Origin: Bemisia tabaci
Lineage: Eukaryota > Arthropoda > Insecta > Hemiptera > Aleyrodidae
Assembly: GCF_918797505.1 (NCBI RefSeq)
Contig: NC_092793.1
Location: 77,311,912-77,375,911, forward strand
Direction of reading: 5' to 3'
DNA length: 64,000 bases
The translations under genes and the position numbers were made by a program. How positions within the stretch are numbered: position 1 is the stretch's first letter; every line of letters starts with the position of its first letter. Shown here piece after piece: positions 23,445 to 33,700 of this stretch. Below the pieces are notes generated by a model, which had not been told where the DNA came from, ran no database searches, and was given only the letters and a program-made list of their open reading frames with translations.

Positions 23445-23518
23445 GGCGCCTACAAACCTAACTGGATACTTCAAGCATTGCGCATTGCGTGAAGCATCCC
23501 TTTAGGTTTGTAGGTGCC
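23445..23518. repeat. Solo GGCGCC palindrome, diverged
   Basis: This copy of the 76-bp palindrome stands alone, outside any CCCTGG element (arms CTACAAACCTAACTGGATAC and GTTTGTAGGTGCC with several mismatches). It shows that the palindrome is an independent mobile unit or that the host element was lost. Confidence 0.75.
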
Positions 23519-23567
23519 AGTGCGCGTTCCGCGCAGCTCTGAAAATTTTAATGAGAGATATTCTCAA

Positions 23568-23909
23568 CTGGACGTATTTATGCTAAATGGAACTATGCGC
23601 AAGTGGGGTGTGCTTGTTAGTCGAGGGCCATAAGAATGAATGGGAATTTTGAAGCGCCAGTGACGTCAGCGGCGAAGAAGCTGCCGTCGCCGAGCATTAA
23701 CTCATAAGCCCTGTCCAGAAGGCTCTCGTCACATCTCCACGGCTCACGAGTTAGTCCTCAGTTCCTTTTGATTTAATGCAAAATCCCGCTTTTCTATTTT
23801 CTCAAAAGGAACTATATCCACTTTTAGATTGTTTCTTGTCCAGCTCACCACGAGCACATACCCCATACTTCCTTTTGCACAAGGTTCCTTTTGGTATAAA
23901 TACCTCCAA
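23568..23909. mobile_element. TTGGACGTATTT family, stretched copy
   Basis: The left arm CTGGACGTATTTATGC and GGAACTATG pair with right-hand GGTATAAATACCTCCA and related segments. The loop is much larger than in the compact copies (about 126 bp) and holds unrelated sequence. Confidence 0.5.
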
Positions 23910-23913
23910 CTTA

Positions 23914-24143
23914 CACTGGGAAAAAAAAAAACACATTATATCTAGAGTCCAGACTCTTGAAAACATTGACGAGAGAAAATACTCTTAATTCGATCGGATT
24001 TTTGCTTGAATCAAAACGAAATATGCTTAAATTAAGAGGCTTGGTTCTTGATTTAGGCTAGATTCTGATTGAATCGAGAGTACTTTTTCTTGTCGATGTT
24101 TTTAAGAGTCTGGACTCTAGATCCAATGTGTTTTTTTCCAGTG
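23914..24143. mobile_element. TTGAATCAAG-word MITE, best copy (230 bp)
   Basis: Ends CACTGGGAAAAAAAAA and TTTTTTTCCAGTG are flanked by TA on both sides (23912-23913 and 24144-24145). Inside, ATCTAGAGTCCAGACTCTTG pairs with its complement near 24108-24122. The centre consists of TTGAATC/GATTCAA variants around CTTAATT. TA duplications point to a Tc1/mariner-type transposase. Confidence 0.8.
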
Positions 24144-24145
24144 TA

Positions 24146-24240
24146 CCTAAAAAATAAATGTTATATGCAGAGAAATCTGGCAATATCCGAATACTCTTAC
24201 GGCGTTGTTCCTCAGCAGGGCGGATTTACCATTCACACGA
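24146..24240. repeat. AACGCCGTATGAAC family fragment
   Basis: AGAAATCTGGCAATATCCG and TTACGGCGTTGTTCCTCAGC are diverged forms of the inverted arm of the MITE described at 25454-25704. Confidence 0.45.
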
Positions 24241-24448
24241 ACTAAGTGCTCCTCGCGTAGCTGAGTTCGGATCCAACAAAACCCGAGTGACGGCTCCGGC
24301 TCCGAATATCTTGTTAAACGAACGTAACGACGCGTTGCAAAATTCATTTGACGTGACGTTTGCGCGTGAAATTCAGCATGATATTCGGGCGGGGGCAGGA
24401 GGGGGAGGGGGGGGGGACGACGGGGTTTAATTAAAACTTTGCGGTTAC

Positions 24449-24591
24449 CTGGCCGGAGTTTGCACTCCCTTGACAAAACGCTTCCGACGGCATTGGTCGC
24501 CATGCATTTGTAGCTCGCCGAGTGGATCTCCGTGTTGAAATCTTGGGATCTGAACGCCGGCAAGTATAAACTCCCATTGCTCAGCAGTTCC
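24449..24591 (-). CDS. Dscam: Dscam-family exon: second half of an N-terminal Ig domain
   Basis: This minus-strand exon of 143 bp is bounded by an acceptor TTTGTTTCAG and a donor CCAG/GTAACC. It enters in phase 2 and leaves in phase 1. It encodes 47 full codons. NGSLYLPAF forms the E strand, HSASYKC is the Y-x-C of the F strand, and ATNAVGSVLSRE forms the F-G hairpin and G strand. This closely follows the second half of the first Ig domain of insect Dscam proteins, which are homophilic neuronal adhesion receptors of the plasma membrane (one member also acts in haemocytes). The preceding exon is at 43582-43734 and its phase matches exactly (AG/G giving Arg). The paralogue (Dscam1 to Dscam4 type) is not settled. 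The next exon was not found to the left. Confidence 0.85.
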
Positions 24592-24712
24592 CTGAAACAA
24601 AGAAGCGGCAAAAGTTTCTTAGATATGAATAACCACTCTCTTTCACGAGAGCACTAAGGGCCAGATCCATAGTCATTCCTTTAACCCTGGTATCTCCGTT
24701 TGCGGCGTTGCA

Positions 24713-25222
24713 GAATGGAGATGTTGCATGTGTGAGGAATTTGCGATTTGACTGTTGATTCTTATGGAAAAGTTCGAGAGAAACACGATGGTGCCACTGG
24801 TTTTCTCTGAAATCAATTCCCAAGCTCAAAAAAAGCTCTCAAGTTGAGGCCCAATTGGAGGGGATATCCCACGCTATCCTGAGAGTCCACATCTACATCA
24901 AGACAAACTCTCCATGCAAAGATAGGAAGCAAATACATTTACAGGGCTGCCACCTTATTTGGGAACTCTAAAACTGAAATCACGGCAACTCTGTCAATGT
25001 ATTTGCTCCCTATCTTTGCATGGAGAGTTTGTCTTGATGTAGATGTGGACTCTCAGGATAGCGTGGAATATTCCCTTCATTTTGGTCTCAACTTGAGAGC
25101 TTTTTTTGAGCTTGGGAGTTGATTTCAGAGAAAACCAGTGGTACCATCGTGTTTCTCGCGAACTTTTCCATAAGAATCAACAGTCAAAACGCAAATTCCT
25201 CACACATGCAACATCTCCATTC
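24713..25222. repeat. Long inverted repeat (about 230-bp arms) beside Dscam exon
   Basis: The arms 24713-24948 and 24997-25222 are reverse complements with few mismatches (for example AAGATAGGAAGCAAATACAT against ATGTATTTGCTCCCTATCTT), separated by a loop of 48 bp. The repeat begins about 120 bp inside the intron next to the exon at 24449-24591. A transcript from either strand would fold into a long double-stranded stem. The flanks resemble the GAGATACGTGGTTT family, so a transposon origin is likely. Confidence 0.9.
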
Positions 25223-25453
25223 CTATCGTACTTCATTTTCTATATGAAAAACCACTAATAGTCATTTTCAAAAAGTCTCAGTGATTTTTCTTGTCTTCAT
25301 AAAGACTATTCTGTGAAACTTCAAGCCACGATGTTGGTTGAGTCTCTTTATAGAAAAAAAAAGAAAAAATGTTACCGGGGGTTTTGAAACACCGAAACCA
25401 AGATACGCATATTTGCAGTTTCACCGCCGATAAGTTTGCAATAGACCCCTTCT
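25223..25453. repeat. GAGATACGTGGTTT-type repeat arm
   Basis: CTATCGTACTTCATTTTCTA, AGTGATTTTTCTT and TATTTGCAGTTTCACCGCCG are the inverted counterparts of sequences at 47140-47450. Together they define one repeat family of several hundred bp. Non-coding. Confidence 0.6.
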
Positions 25454-25704
25454 GCCGTGCTATGAGAAAAACGCCGTATGAACTTTCAGGCGTTGCAAAA
25501 TTTCCTTGGCTAAAACGCGAATATCCTGGTCAATTTATGAATATTTTCCTCCCAATTTTTCAGATAATTTAGTTCGCAATTTCACCTAAAGATTCTGAAA
25601 ATTTGAAGGAAAAATATCCATAACTTTTCTGAAAAAATAAACATTTTATCGAAAGAAATTTGGCAAGTCTTGAATGTTCATACGGCGTTCTTCCTTAACA
25701 CGGC
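25454..25704. mobile_element. AACGCCGTATGAAC MITE, copy 1
   Basis: Left end GCCGTGCTATGAGAAAAACG followed by CCGTATGAACTTTC, right end TTCATACGGCGTT..CACGGC, with ..TTGCAAAATTTCC / GAAATTTGGCAAG as the inner part of each arm. AT-rich centre, no frame of interest. Confidence 0.8.
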
Positions 25705-25765
25705 AGTATAACTCACTCGAGTCGTTCACACCGCTCGAATCTTGCTATAGATTGGACTGCTTTTC

Positions 25766-26014
25766 TGCGGTGCTAAGGAAAAACGCCGCATGAACGTTCG
25801 AATGTTGCCAAATTTACCCTGAAAACACATATATATCTGAAGAAAGTTCTGCATATTTTTCCTTGGAATTTTCAGATACTTCAGATTGAATTGCGAGCAA
25901 AATTATCTAAAAAAATTGGCAGAAAAATATTCACAACTTTCTCAATAAATTTATATTTTATCAAAGGAAATTTGGCAACGCCTAAAAGTTCATACGGCGT
26001 TTTTCATTACCGTG
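25766..26014. mobile_element. AACGCCGTATGAAC MITE, copy 2
   Basis: Same structure as the preceding copy: TGCGGTGCTAAGGAAAAACG at left and GTTCATACGGCGTTTTTC at right, length about 249 bp. The two copies lie 60 bp apart in the same orientation. Confidence 0.8.
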
Positions 26015-26601
26015 GAAGTTTTCGCAATTGACGCGTTGGGTGGCGAAAGGGCATTTCTTGGTTGCGATGTTTCAGAATCTCCACTGCTAATATATATCTT
26101 CGAAAGGAGACTATTCAATGAATTTTCTGAATTTTTCGTTTTCCACATTGTAAAATTATGAAGAAAATTCGATAAAAGTTTCAAAAAATATCATAAATTT
26201 GCTCCCGCCATAATGGATGAGATGTTCGCGTAGATTATAGGGCACTGCAACCAAGAAATGCCGTTTCTGCATCCAGCGCCTCAATGAGTAATATCTATTC
26301 CTGGCTCATCCATAAAAACACCAATTTGAGGAGGAAACTGACGGCACAATCGATGACTAAAGTGCGAAATCACACTTGTCTCCATTGCGATGCTTCAAAA
26401 TGTTCGTTCCTGTTTTATTTTTTAAAGGGAAGCAAACAAACTTTAAAGCGTAAAATTTAATTTTCTGCGAGAAGCAACCAAAACCTCTAGCTGTTAATAT
26501 TTTTTTTCAAATTTTCTCGCTTTATAACTGAAACTTCACAAGTAAACAAGAACATGGAGGCTTCGCTTTCTTTCAATATTAAAAGTATAATGGTCGCACT
26601 A
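26015..26601. other. Non-coding intron DNA
   Basis: A diverged fragment of the GAGATACGTGGTTT family may lie near 26340-26410 (AAGTGCGAAATCACACTTGT). Otherwise nothing is recognised. Confidence 0.35.
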
Positions 26602-26682
26602 TTGGACGTATTTATGCTAAAAGGAACTATGTCTCACGCAAAGCCTATGCACATACTTCCTTTTAGCATAAATGCGTCCAAT
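26602..26682. mobile_element. TTGGACGTATTT family, minimal copy (81 bp)
   Basis: TTGGACGTATTTATGCTAAA pairs almost perfectly with TTTAGCATAAATGCGTCCAA, with GGAACTATGT / ACATACTTCC next to the loop. It is the shortest copy in the window. Confidence 0.8.
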
Positions 26683-27238
26683 TTTCAGACAGGGCAATGG
26701 GGATTGCAGGTTTTGGTTCTAGACGTCCTGATTGTCCTTTTTATGAAACCATGTTCTGGATCTTCTTAAATCCTCCCAAGGAGAGGAGCTGCTTATAGAA
26801 CGACTATGAGTAACCCCCCGGTTTTGGGGGTCATTCGTGTGAGCTGCTTCAAAGTCACTAAACGAGGAGGGTGAAAAGGGGGGAGAGAGGCACGACTCGT
26901 GGTGACTCCCTCAACAAGTTTTCCGACCGCCGAACTGAACTTACGGTAAGACACTTTGTATATTGGGATTCCGTCATTTTCGCTCAACTTTTGTTTTAAC
27001 GTGGGCATGGGAACCGGGGAATGTCCTGAACTTTCAAGATCAACGTTCAAGTCACTAAACTGTTGCCAAGAAACGACCGAGTCTTCCGAAAATTTATTCA
27101 TCCCTAAACATTGCTTCGATTTCACTCGAATATTGAGGAAAATTAGTAAAAAATTGCCGAAAGTATCTATGAAAGAACTGCTACACAGAGAAAAAAGTAA
27201 CCTACAATTTGTATTAATTTCGGATGTAACGCATCACT
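26683..27238. other. Unassigned intron DNA with overlapping open frames
   Basis: A 110-codon minus frame (26793-27125) and a 94-codon plus frame (26956-27240) overlap. Neither shows a domain or clear splice sites matching the Dscam phases, so they are not called. Confidence 0.3.
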
Positions 27239-27455
27239 AGAAAAAAACACACACACACAATAGATCTAGAGTTCAGAATATTGAAAACATTGACTAGAGA
27301 AAATACTCTTGATTCAAGCGGATTCGGAAACGAAATCCGCTTAAATTAAGAGGCTTGGTTCTTGATTTAAGCTAGATTCTGATTGAATCAAGAGTAATTT
27401 TTCTTGTCGATGTTTTTAAGAGTCTGGACTCTAGATCCAATGTGTTTTTTTCCAA
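27239..27455. mobile_element. TTGAATCAAG-word MITE, copy 3
   Basis: It matches 23914-24143 through ATCTAGAGTTCAGAATATTG, AATACTCTTGATTCAAGCGG and GAGTCTGGACTCTAGATCCA and ends in a T-tract. The left end has a CA repeat in place of CACTGG. Confidence 0.7.
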
Positions 27456-27570
27456 AGATGAAGTAACGCAAACTTTCCGGTATTTTTCTTGGTTATAGTC
27501 TTCCTCTCGGATTACGCATCACTCAATGTGATCCAAATTTGTTTGACACCTAGTGCGTCTTGACTCTGAC

Positions 27571-28133
27571 CGAAATGAACCACTGGACAACTTGCGAATT
27601 AAAAATTAAATTGCATAATTTTTCTCATCAAAATTCCATGTAAAACATGATTTGCACATCGAAAATTGCTGAAAGTAACTCGCAACAAAGATGTTATGTT
27701 TTTCGATACATCAACTCAAACTACCCGCTCATAGAAACAATACTCTATCTGAGAATAATCGCACCCTAAACGTCATTGATGCAGTCTCTGCGCCACGAAA
27801 ATATGACAACTTCAATAACGGTGCTTCGGCTCAGCTATCGCACATTGTTTACAATTTGAACACAGGGTGGAGAGGGGAAATTATTTATTTAGAAGCCTGA
27901 TGTAGTAAGCCAAAATCGATGTAGTGCGCGATGTGATGCAAGTAGACTTTACCTCTTCATGAGAGCGGGAAATTCAATTTTTTTGGAGCCATTGCTACAC
28001 GAATAAATAATTATCTTAGTTGAGAGTTGATAGCTGTAATTTTTGTTGCAAAAATCGTGTTCTACGTGAAATTTTGAGGCAGAAACAGTCATAAGAATGC
28101 TTAAATTCGTGCCTTGTCCAGAGGTGCATTCGG
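27571..28133. mobile_element. TGGACCACTAGACAAGG element, copy 1 (diverged)
   Basis: Left CGAAATGAACCACTGGACAA and right TTGTCCAGAGGTGCATTCGG form the inverted ends. Inner paired parts include AAACATGATTTGCAC / ATCGTGTTCTACGTG and CTCAGCTATCGCAC. A better copy is at 60694-61249. The open frame at 27691-27900 lies inside and is not a gene. Confidence 0.65.
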
Positions 28134-30167
28134 AGGGATGGCGCGGCGAGGCCTCACCGGAGCATTTGTTGAGAAAAGGGAAACTCGAAAATTTTCCGGG
28201 GAAAAATACTTTGCGAAAAACACGGACATCATTTTTTACAGCCGTGTGATATCGTCCGGTGACTAATGCAATCTTTCACGGGGGACTAAACGCCATGCCC
28301 AATTAACGGCTGTCTGCTGCTTACTTCCCCACCAGGGCACGCTGTAATTGCTATTCGCGCCTCCATCTCTGCCAAACCGTTGGGAAAAACGATCTAAAAT
28401 GAATGATCTTTGTTGTATTTTCCGTAAAAATATAATCGAGAGTCGTCCCTCAGGCTGCTGTGCAGTCCGGAAACATCTTCGGGGCGATAAATAACAAAGA
28501 ACATTATTTAAAATTTCGAAGTAGGCGGGATCTTTCAAAGCATTTGACCTACTGATAACCAATAAAACATGAAAATAAATATCTAGAGTCTTCAAAAATA
28601 AGTATGGCAAAAAAAGTCAAATATGAGAGTCAGACATTATTTGATGCACTGCCCCTTCTTGGTGAAAGTGGCCATTGTATTAATATATTTGTGAGTAAGT
28701 ATGCTTTCCTCTTGACAACCGAATGTAGACAATATATCTAGAAATATGTAAGCATATAATCTAGCCTGGAAAAATGAGTAAATAAAATAATGAATAGTAA
28801 GTATGAGAAGAAATTTGGAGCTTCTCAAATATAATATCCGGCCCGCACCGACTCAATCTTTTTACCAAGCATTAGATGAGTCTTATGTGTCCTATTCGAC
28901 TTACACGACGATGTGGGTTTTTGTGTGATCGTGAAGCTTGAGTTGACCAATTTTGATGTAAAATGATAACTTCTCATCTACAGGCTGATTTAGGATCTTT
29001 CTTGTTCTGCCTTTATTCATAGGGGCCCTTTTAAATTTATAATTTCGGCCGACTTTTTGACGCTCCTACTCTTGAAAAGCACCCCTAATACAACCCCCAT
29101 TTTGATTTACGTATCTATGGTTGACTTGGACCCTCCTTCCAGTTTTTCAGAAAATAAACGAAGGAGCCTGAAAAATATAGCTGAAATAATTATTTTCACG
29201 AAGAAATAATAATTTGTTGTGAAAAGTGGTAGGCTTACGTCAAACTGCCCCCCCCCCCCCGCCACTCATAAGACCCAGTAGGGCAGGCGAACCTCCTCTC
29301 CCTTCTAAGTAAGTATGCTTACGGAATACTTGACAAGTGCTGTCCAGTGCTCTATGAAATCGTTTTCGAAGGAGACTTGGCAAAGGCGGCATAAGGTTAA
29401 AATGAACAAATATCCTGAGGGCGAGCTTGGTTCGGGTCATCTCGGGACCGAAACCGCCATCATCATTTGATAGTTGCTGCTTAATTTGATTCGTTAGGTT
29501 TCGATGGGGTTGATGTGAAGCTATTCCTGGAACGTAACACTGTTATAGAAAAGTTTTCAGCGTCATCGCAACTTTGGGACTCGATGCTACAGCCATGAAA
29601 TCACCTCGTCGGAGTCATTCAAAATTGAGCTGTGTACCAACTCGTTTTAACCATAACTGCGAGGCGAAAAAGCCTCTATAATTACTCTGGACCTGTGTAA
29701 AATGTGTTCGCTAAAATTTTTGTGCTTATCTAATTAATTAATTAATTAATTGATAAATTAATTTTTAATTTTCAGAATAATTTTAGTTGATTATTACCAT
29801 TTCTAGGAGCTGGTTACAGTGTTTCCTACTTTTCAGAGGAGGAGGCATAAAATTTACTAATTTCAACTTTCTTGGAAGTGGTGTCAGTTTTCGTACTATT
29901 GCAAATTTTCTGATCATACGTATATTCCTTCATTACGTATCTCAAAATTTGCTGTATTTAACATTTGCCTGGCAACGATTTTTAAGGAGCTAATGTTTTT
30001 TCTAATTAAGAACAGAAACTTCCGGTGAGACAACCGAATTCACAAGTAAAATAATGAACGACATGGCATGTGATAATCTCAGGGGTTGCTTGTGGATTTT
30101 CATTAATGGACATTGGACACTGATAACACTTATTCCTTACTCTTGATCGAGTGGTAAGAGTTTCAAC
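28134..30167. other. Intron DNA, mostly unassigned
   Basis: A GC-richer stretch at 28134-28400 has no repeat partner. There is a C10 run at 29250-29259 and an (ATTA) repeat near 29732-29752. Short frames on both strands show no protein signature. Confidence 0.35.
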
Positions 30168-30450
30168 TGGACCATGTTTACAAGAAAGGAACAAAGCAAC
30201 ATCAGTCATTGCCATTTAACTGGGCAATTTAATTTTTTTAAGAGAACGTTGTACGGATTTTTTTGAATTTTAAGGAATTTGCTTCGTCGCACAATGCAAA
30301 AAATAAATGAAATTTGCAAAAAAAACCCTCACAACCGTTTTTACGTAAAAAATTACTGCCTAATCAAATTCAGCATTAGCTGATGTGGCTTCCTTTCTAC
30401 ACTGAAAAAAAAGATCGGTAGAATTTACCATTCCCCCACGCTGTATTTCA

Positions 30451-31383
30451 CCCTGGTAAAAATTCGCAGCAGAACGTGTGTTCCAAAATACTACAGACCT
30501 AAAGCCGGCTGTAAGATTTCCAATAGCTTCTGTAGCCGGCTGTACAATTTCTTATAGCCTTTCATAGCCGATGGCGATTAAGCAACAGCCAGACGATAAA
30601 GTTTATGCTAAACGTTACTAAATACGGACACGAGGACTTAGTCAGTTTTTGGACAACCGCTCTCTTTTTGTGCCGTAGTATCTTGATTTATTTTGCGAGG
30701 AAAGCTCCGTACTTTTGAAGGATACTTGTCATTCTTAATATGTTGGAGCGACGTCAATTTCTTATGATACTGTGCAATACCTCTGGTGTGAAATAGTTGC
30801 TTCAGACGCCGTGGCATGCACGCTGCGGCGCAGCGGGTGGGCAGAGAGCGCGAGACGCGCATGGGCGCCTACAAACCTAACAGGGATACTTCACGCATTG
30901 CGCAATGCGTGAAGTATCCCTGTTAGGTTTGTAGGCGCCAGTTCGTCGCCGCTCCGCCTGTGTTAGGCTCTAATATTTAATCTCGCGGAGTCAGCGTTTT
31001 TCAACTCATGATTTTGAAATGTTTGCACACTCTGCATGTATTATTCTCATTGATGAAAAAAAAAAATATGTTTTCAAGGAAAATATAATGTGTGTTTTGT
31101 AAATATTAAGGTAGTTCTGTATCAAACTTAATGATTTCCAAAGCACACGAATTTCTACACAATTTCCTATAGCCTTTTATAGCCAATGGCGATAAAGTGT
31201 AAGGCCCGGCGATAGAAACTATAGTCCGACTGTATACTTTTTTATAGCATCGTATAGCCCGGCTATATGATTTGCTCCGCTTTCTACAGCCAGCTATATG
31301 ATTTTCAATAGCATTCTTTAGTCGGCTACAAGAACTCCTGTGGTATTTTGAAACGCAGATCCTATCGCCAATTTCTACCAGGG
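30451..31383. mobile_element. CCCTGGTAAAA element, copy 2, nested
   Basis: 933 bp, the reverse orientation of the copies at 4101-5036 and 56110-57024, with matching ends and GGCTATA/TATAGCC words. Short CA direct flanks are present. It is inserted in the CACTG element. Confidence 0.8.
30864..30939. repeat. Perfect 76-bp GGCGCC palindrome
   Basis: Each 37-bp arm begins GGCGCCTACAAACCTAACAG and ends CACGCATTG, joined by a central CG dinucleotide, with no mismatch found by eye. It is the innermost layer of this nest. Confidence 0.9.
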
Positions 31384-31565
31384 CACATAGCGTGAATTTA
31401 AAGTCGATTTTGCCAGAGGAATAACGGTCACCTGTACCAGTATATAGTAACGTTTACCTTCCTTCTGTCAGAATTGACTCTGAATTGACGCTGTGTGAAA
31501 TACAGAATGAAAGAATGGTAAAGTCTACCAATTTTTTTTCCAGTGTATCTGCTTAACGCGGTCCA

Positions 31566-32148
31566 ACTATGGACGTTCTTAAGCCGAAGGGAACTCTTTT
31601 CAAATGAATTAAATTCACAGGAGATACGCACATAAGATTTGAGTATTTCATAGTTGCTTTTTGTTAAATAAATTTGTGCATAGTTGATTTTAACATCAAT
31701 GCGTCTAATGGGAGCAACCCATGACGACGTGCGGAGCCTTCTGTTGTGAGAGAGAAACGAGAATCCATCATAATGGAAGTTTTTATTTATACTGCTTGAT
31801 GCGTGTGCGAGCTGATACTCATTGGAGCATTATTTCGGTGGATATCTGAATATGATTGGGAGCTCATCAATCACCGGACACGAGTAGTAAATGTAATTTA
31901 ATAAATCCCACTTTCCGAGTCCCTCGACGCCCGGCAGCTCTCAGCGCCCTCGTCATCCACTCGGGTCGCGCCCGCTTCATTTCAGCCCAAAGTTGATCCT
32001 TCGCCCAGTTATAATGAGTCTGTTACAACCCAGAGATACAGCCACCGGCAGTATATTTCAAAAAGCTTCCCACTAAAATAAGGAATGTAATCAGGCGAGG
32101 TAAAAGTAAAATTTGGTGGTCAACGCTACTTTTCCCTGAATGATGCTT
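31566..32148. other. Unique-looking intron DNA with a GC-rich part
   Basis: About 31850-32030 is GC-richer and has no repeat partner in the window; it contains ATGTAATTTAATAAATC and TTATAATGAG next to CG-rich sequence. It is a possible conserved regulatory block, with weak support. Confidence 0.3.
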
Positions 32149-32715
32149 GATTGGCAATTTTCTCCACACGAAGGACCCCACACACTCCTCATGGGGATGC
32201 GTACCATGATCGATTTCCAATTTTTAATTTCGTTGAAATCGTCCTTTGGATGCTGATCAAAAGTCATCATCGTGCCAACTTCCTACGAGGCTCCGTTTTC
32301 GCAGTATTTTTCAAAACTCGCGAAGGAAGTTTCAATAATCACTTGAAAAAGTGAGGCCAGCGCAGCGACATCTATCTTTCAGCACTTGCTGAAAACGAGA
32401 AAAACCTGGCAGTCGCATCTCGGATCCCGCATAACTTTTCGTTTCATCGTCCAAATCAGATTCTTTGTCTCTCTCACTCTTTTCCTCGCCTATCACCCGT
32501 TTTGGCTTTCGTAATTAAGTCGCCAAACTGGCCTCACTCACTCAAGTAACTATCGAAACTTCCACCACGGATTGCGAGAAATACTGCGAAACCGGTGTCT
32601 CGTAGAAAGTTGGCGCAATGTTGATTTTTGATCAGCACTCATATAGAGAATTGGAAATCGATCGTGGTACACATTCCCATAAGGGGTGTGCGGGGTCCTT
32701 CATTGAACACACAAA
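32149..32715. repeat. Long inverted repeat, arms of about 190-210 bp
   Basis: Arms at about 32149-32356 and 32525-32715 pair through GAAGGACCCCACACACTCC / GTGTGCGGGGTCCTTC, ATCGATTTCCAATT and TTTCGCAGTATTT, with perhaps 80-85% matching. The loop is about 170 bp. No coding frame. Confidence 0.75.
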
Positions 32716-33229
32716 AAATATGGCGAGCATAGAATTACCCCGAGGCTATCTTTATTAGGCTTTTTAACATTAATTTTTTTCCGGGTATCGGGGAGTTAGC
32801 CCGATGCCCCAACCCCCAACCTGGAGGACCATGGTTTGATTTTGGAGTACCGTCTTCTAGACAGGCTGCTTTCACTACAGCTATGAGCCCTGTCTGCCCC
32901 TCTGATAAGTGGTTCATACGCCATGAAGCCGGTGACCATCTCCACCTCCCTTTGAGGCAGGGGCTACCAGCTGAGGTTCGCAGGATTGCTAAACCTGTGA
33001 CAGTACTGAGTACAGTCCCCCATACGGTCATAGAATTACCTTAAGATGATTTTTTTTTTTTTTTTTTCAGAGCTTGCGCACTCATTTGGCCTTAGTCGTG
33101 TTAGACAAACAGCCACCGCTTAGTAAAAGGGTACTTTAGCATGAGATTTTGTTATTGATGAAGTGGGATTCAAGTTCTTGGTAGAGTTCTATTTTTGTTC
33201 TTGATATCGCAAGAATGACGTAGCCTCCA
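32716..33229 (-). other. Probable repeat with a 98-codon minus frame
   Basis: The frame (32735-33031) contains GPPGWGLGHRANSPIPGKK, a kind of string I have met in untranslated tails of insect retroelements, but I cannot name the family. A T19 tract at 33050-33068 follows. I treat it as transposon-derived and non-functional. Confidence 0.3.
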
Positions 33230-33700
33230 TACCTATAAATGAACATTTTCGGCCCAGTCAACGAAGTCCACCGAATGCGCCCGCAGACACACTCGCTGAC
33301 ATCTTATCGGCGGCGGGGGGGGGGGGGGAGAGGGGATCTAATCTTACCTATCCACGCTTCCCGCCAGTTTAATAGACAGCAGACGGAGTAATGCAGATAA
33401 TCCAGATACAATTGTAATTCACTCTGAATCGACGACGCCCAAGTGCGGTTAGACAGGGCGTCGCGACGCGGCGAAATCATCCCCAGCATACACGATCGTT
33501 ATCAATCAATTGATCTGCGGTCCAAGTCGAACTCCCCGGAAAGCACTGATTAATAGGTTGCCCAGGAGACCCGTTCTTATTATAATCCCCTCCCCCTCCT
33601 CCTCCACTACGTACTGCTCCCGGTGGAAAGCTCCAGGTTGCCGAGCTTTCGGCCAGCTTTCAACTTTCAGTGGGCTCGAACTTTTTATCCGGCTCAATAT
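33230..33700. other. GC-rich island in the Dscam intron
   Basis: CpG-rich with a G14 run at about 33314-33327. A minus frame (33304-33489) meets a consensus donor (GATAG/GTAAGA) near 33350, but it has no acceptor, signal peptide or domain that I can identify. Regulatory DNA or an alternative first exon are both possible. Confidence 0.35.

Larger units (their letters stand above)
30400..31545. mobile_element. CACTGAAAAAAA element, copy 2, nested
   Basis: CACTGAAAAAAAAGATCGGT at left and TTTTTTTTCCAGTG at right are flanked by TA on both sides (30398-30399, 31546-31547). Its own body is only about 210 bp; the remainder is a CCCTGG element inserted into it. Confidence 0.8.
30168..31565. mobile_element. 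GTTAAACAGAAAGGAACC MITE split by nested elements
   Basis: The left part (30168-30397) matches the intact MITE at 36269-36522 (AAAGGAAC..CATTGCCA..AACTGGGCAAT), as does its continuation CTGCTTAACGCGGTCCA at 31549-31565. The two are separated by the CACTG element at 30400-31545. Confidence 0.75.

Noticed and set aside
26793..27125. 110-codon minus-strand frame inside the Dscam intron
   Set aside because: No domain; overlaps an equally long plus frame; no matching acceptor/donor phases found.
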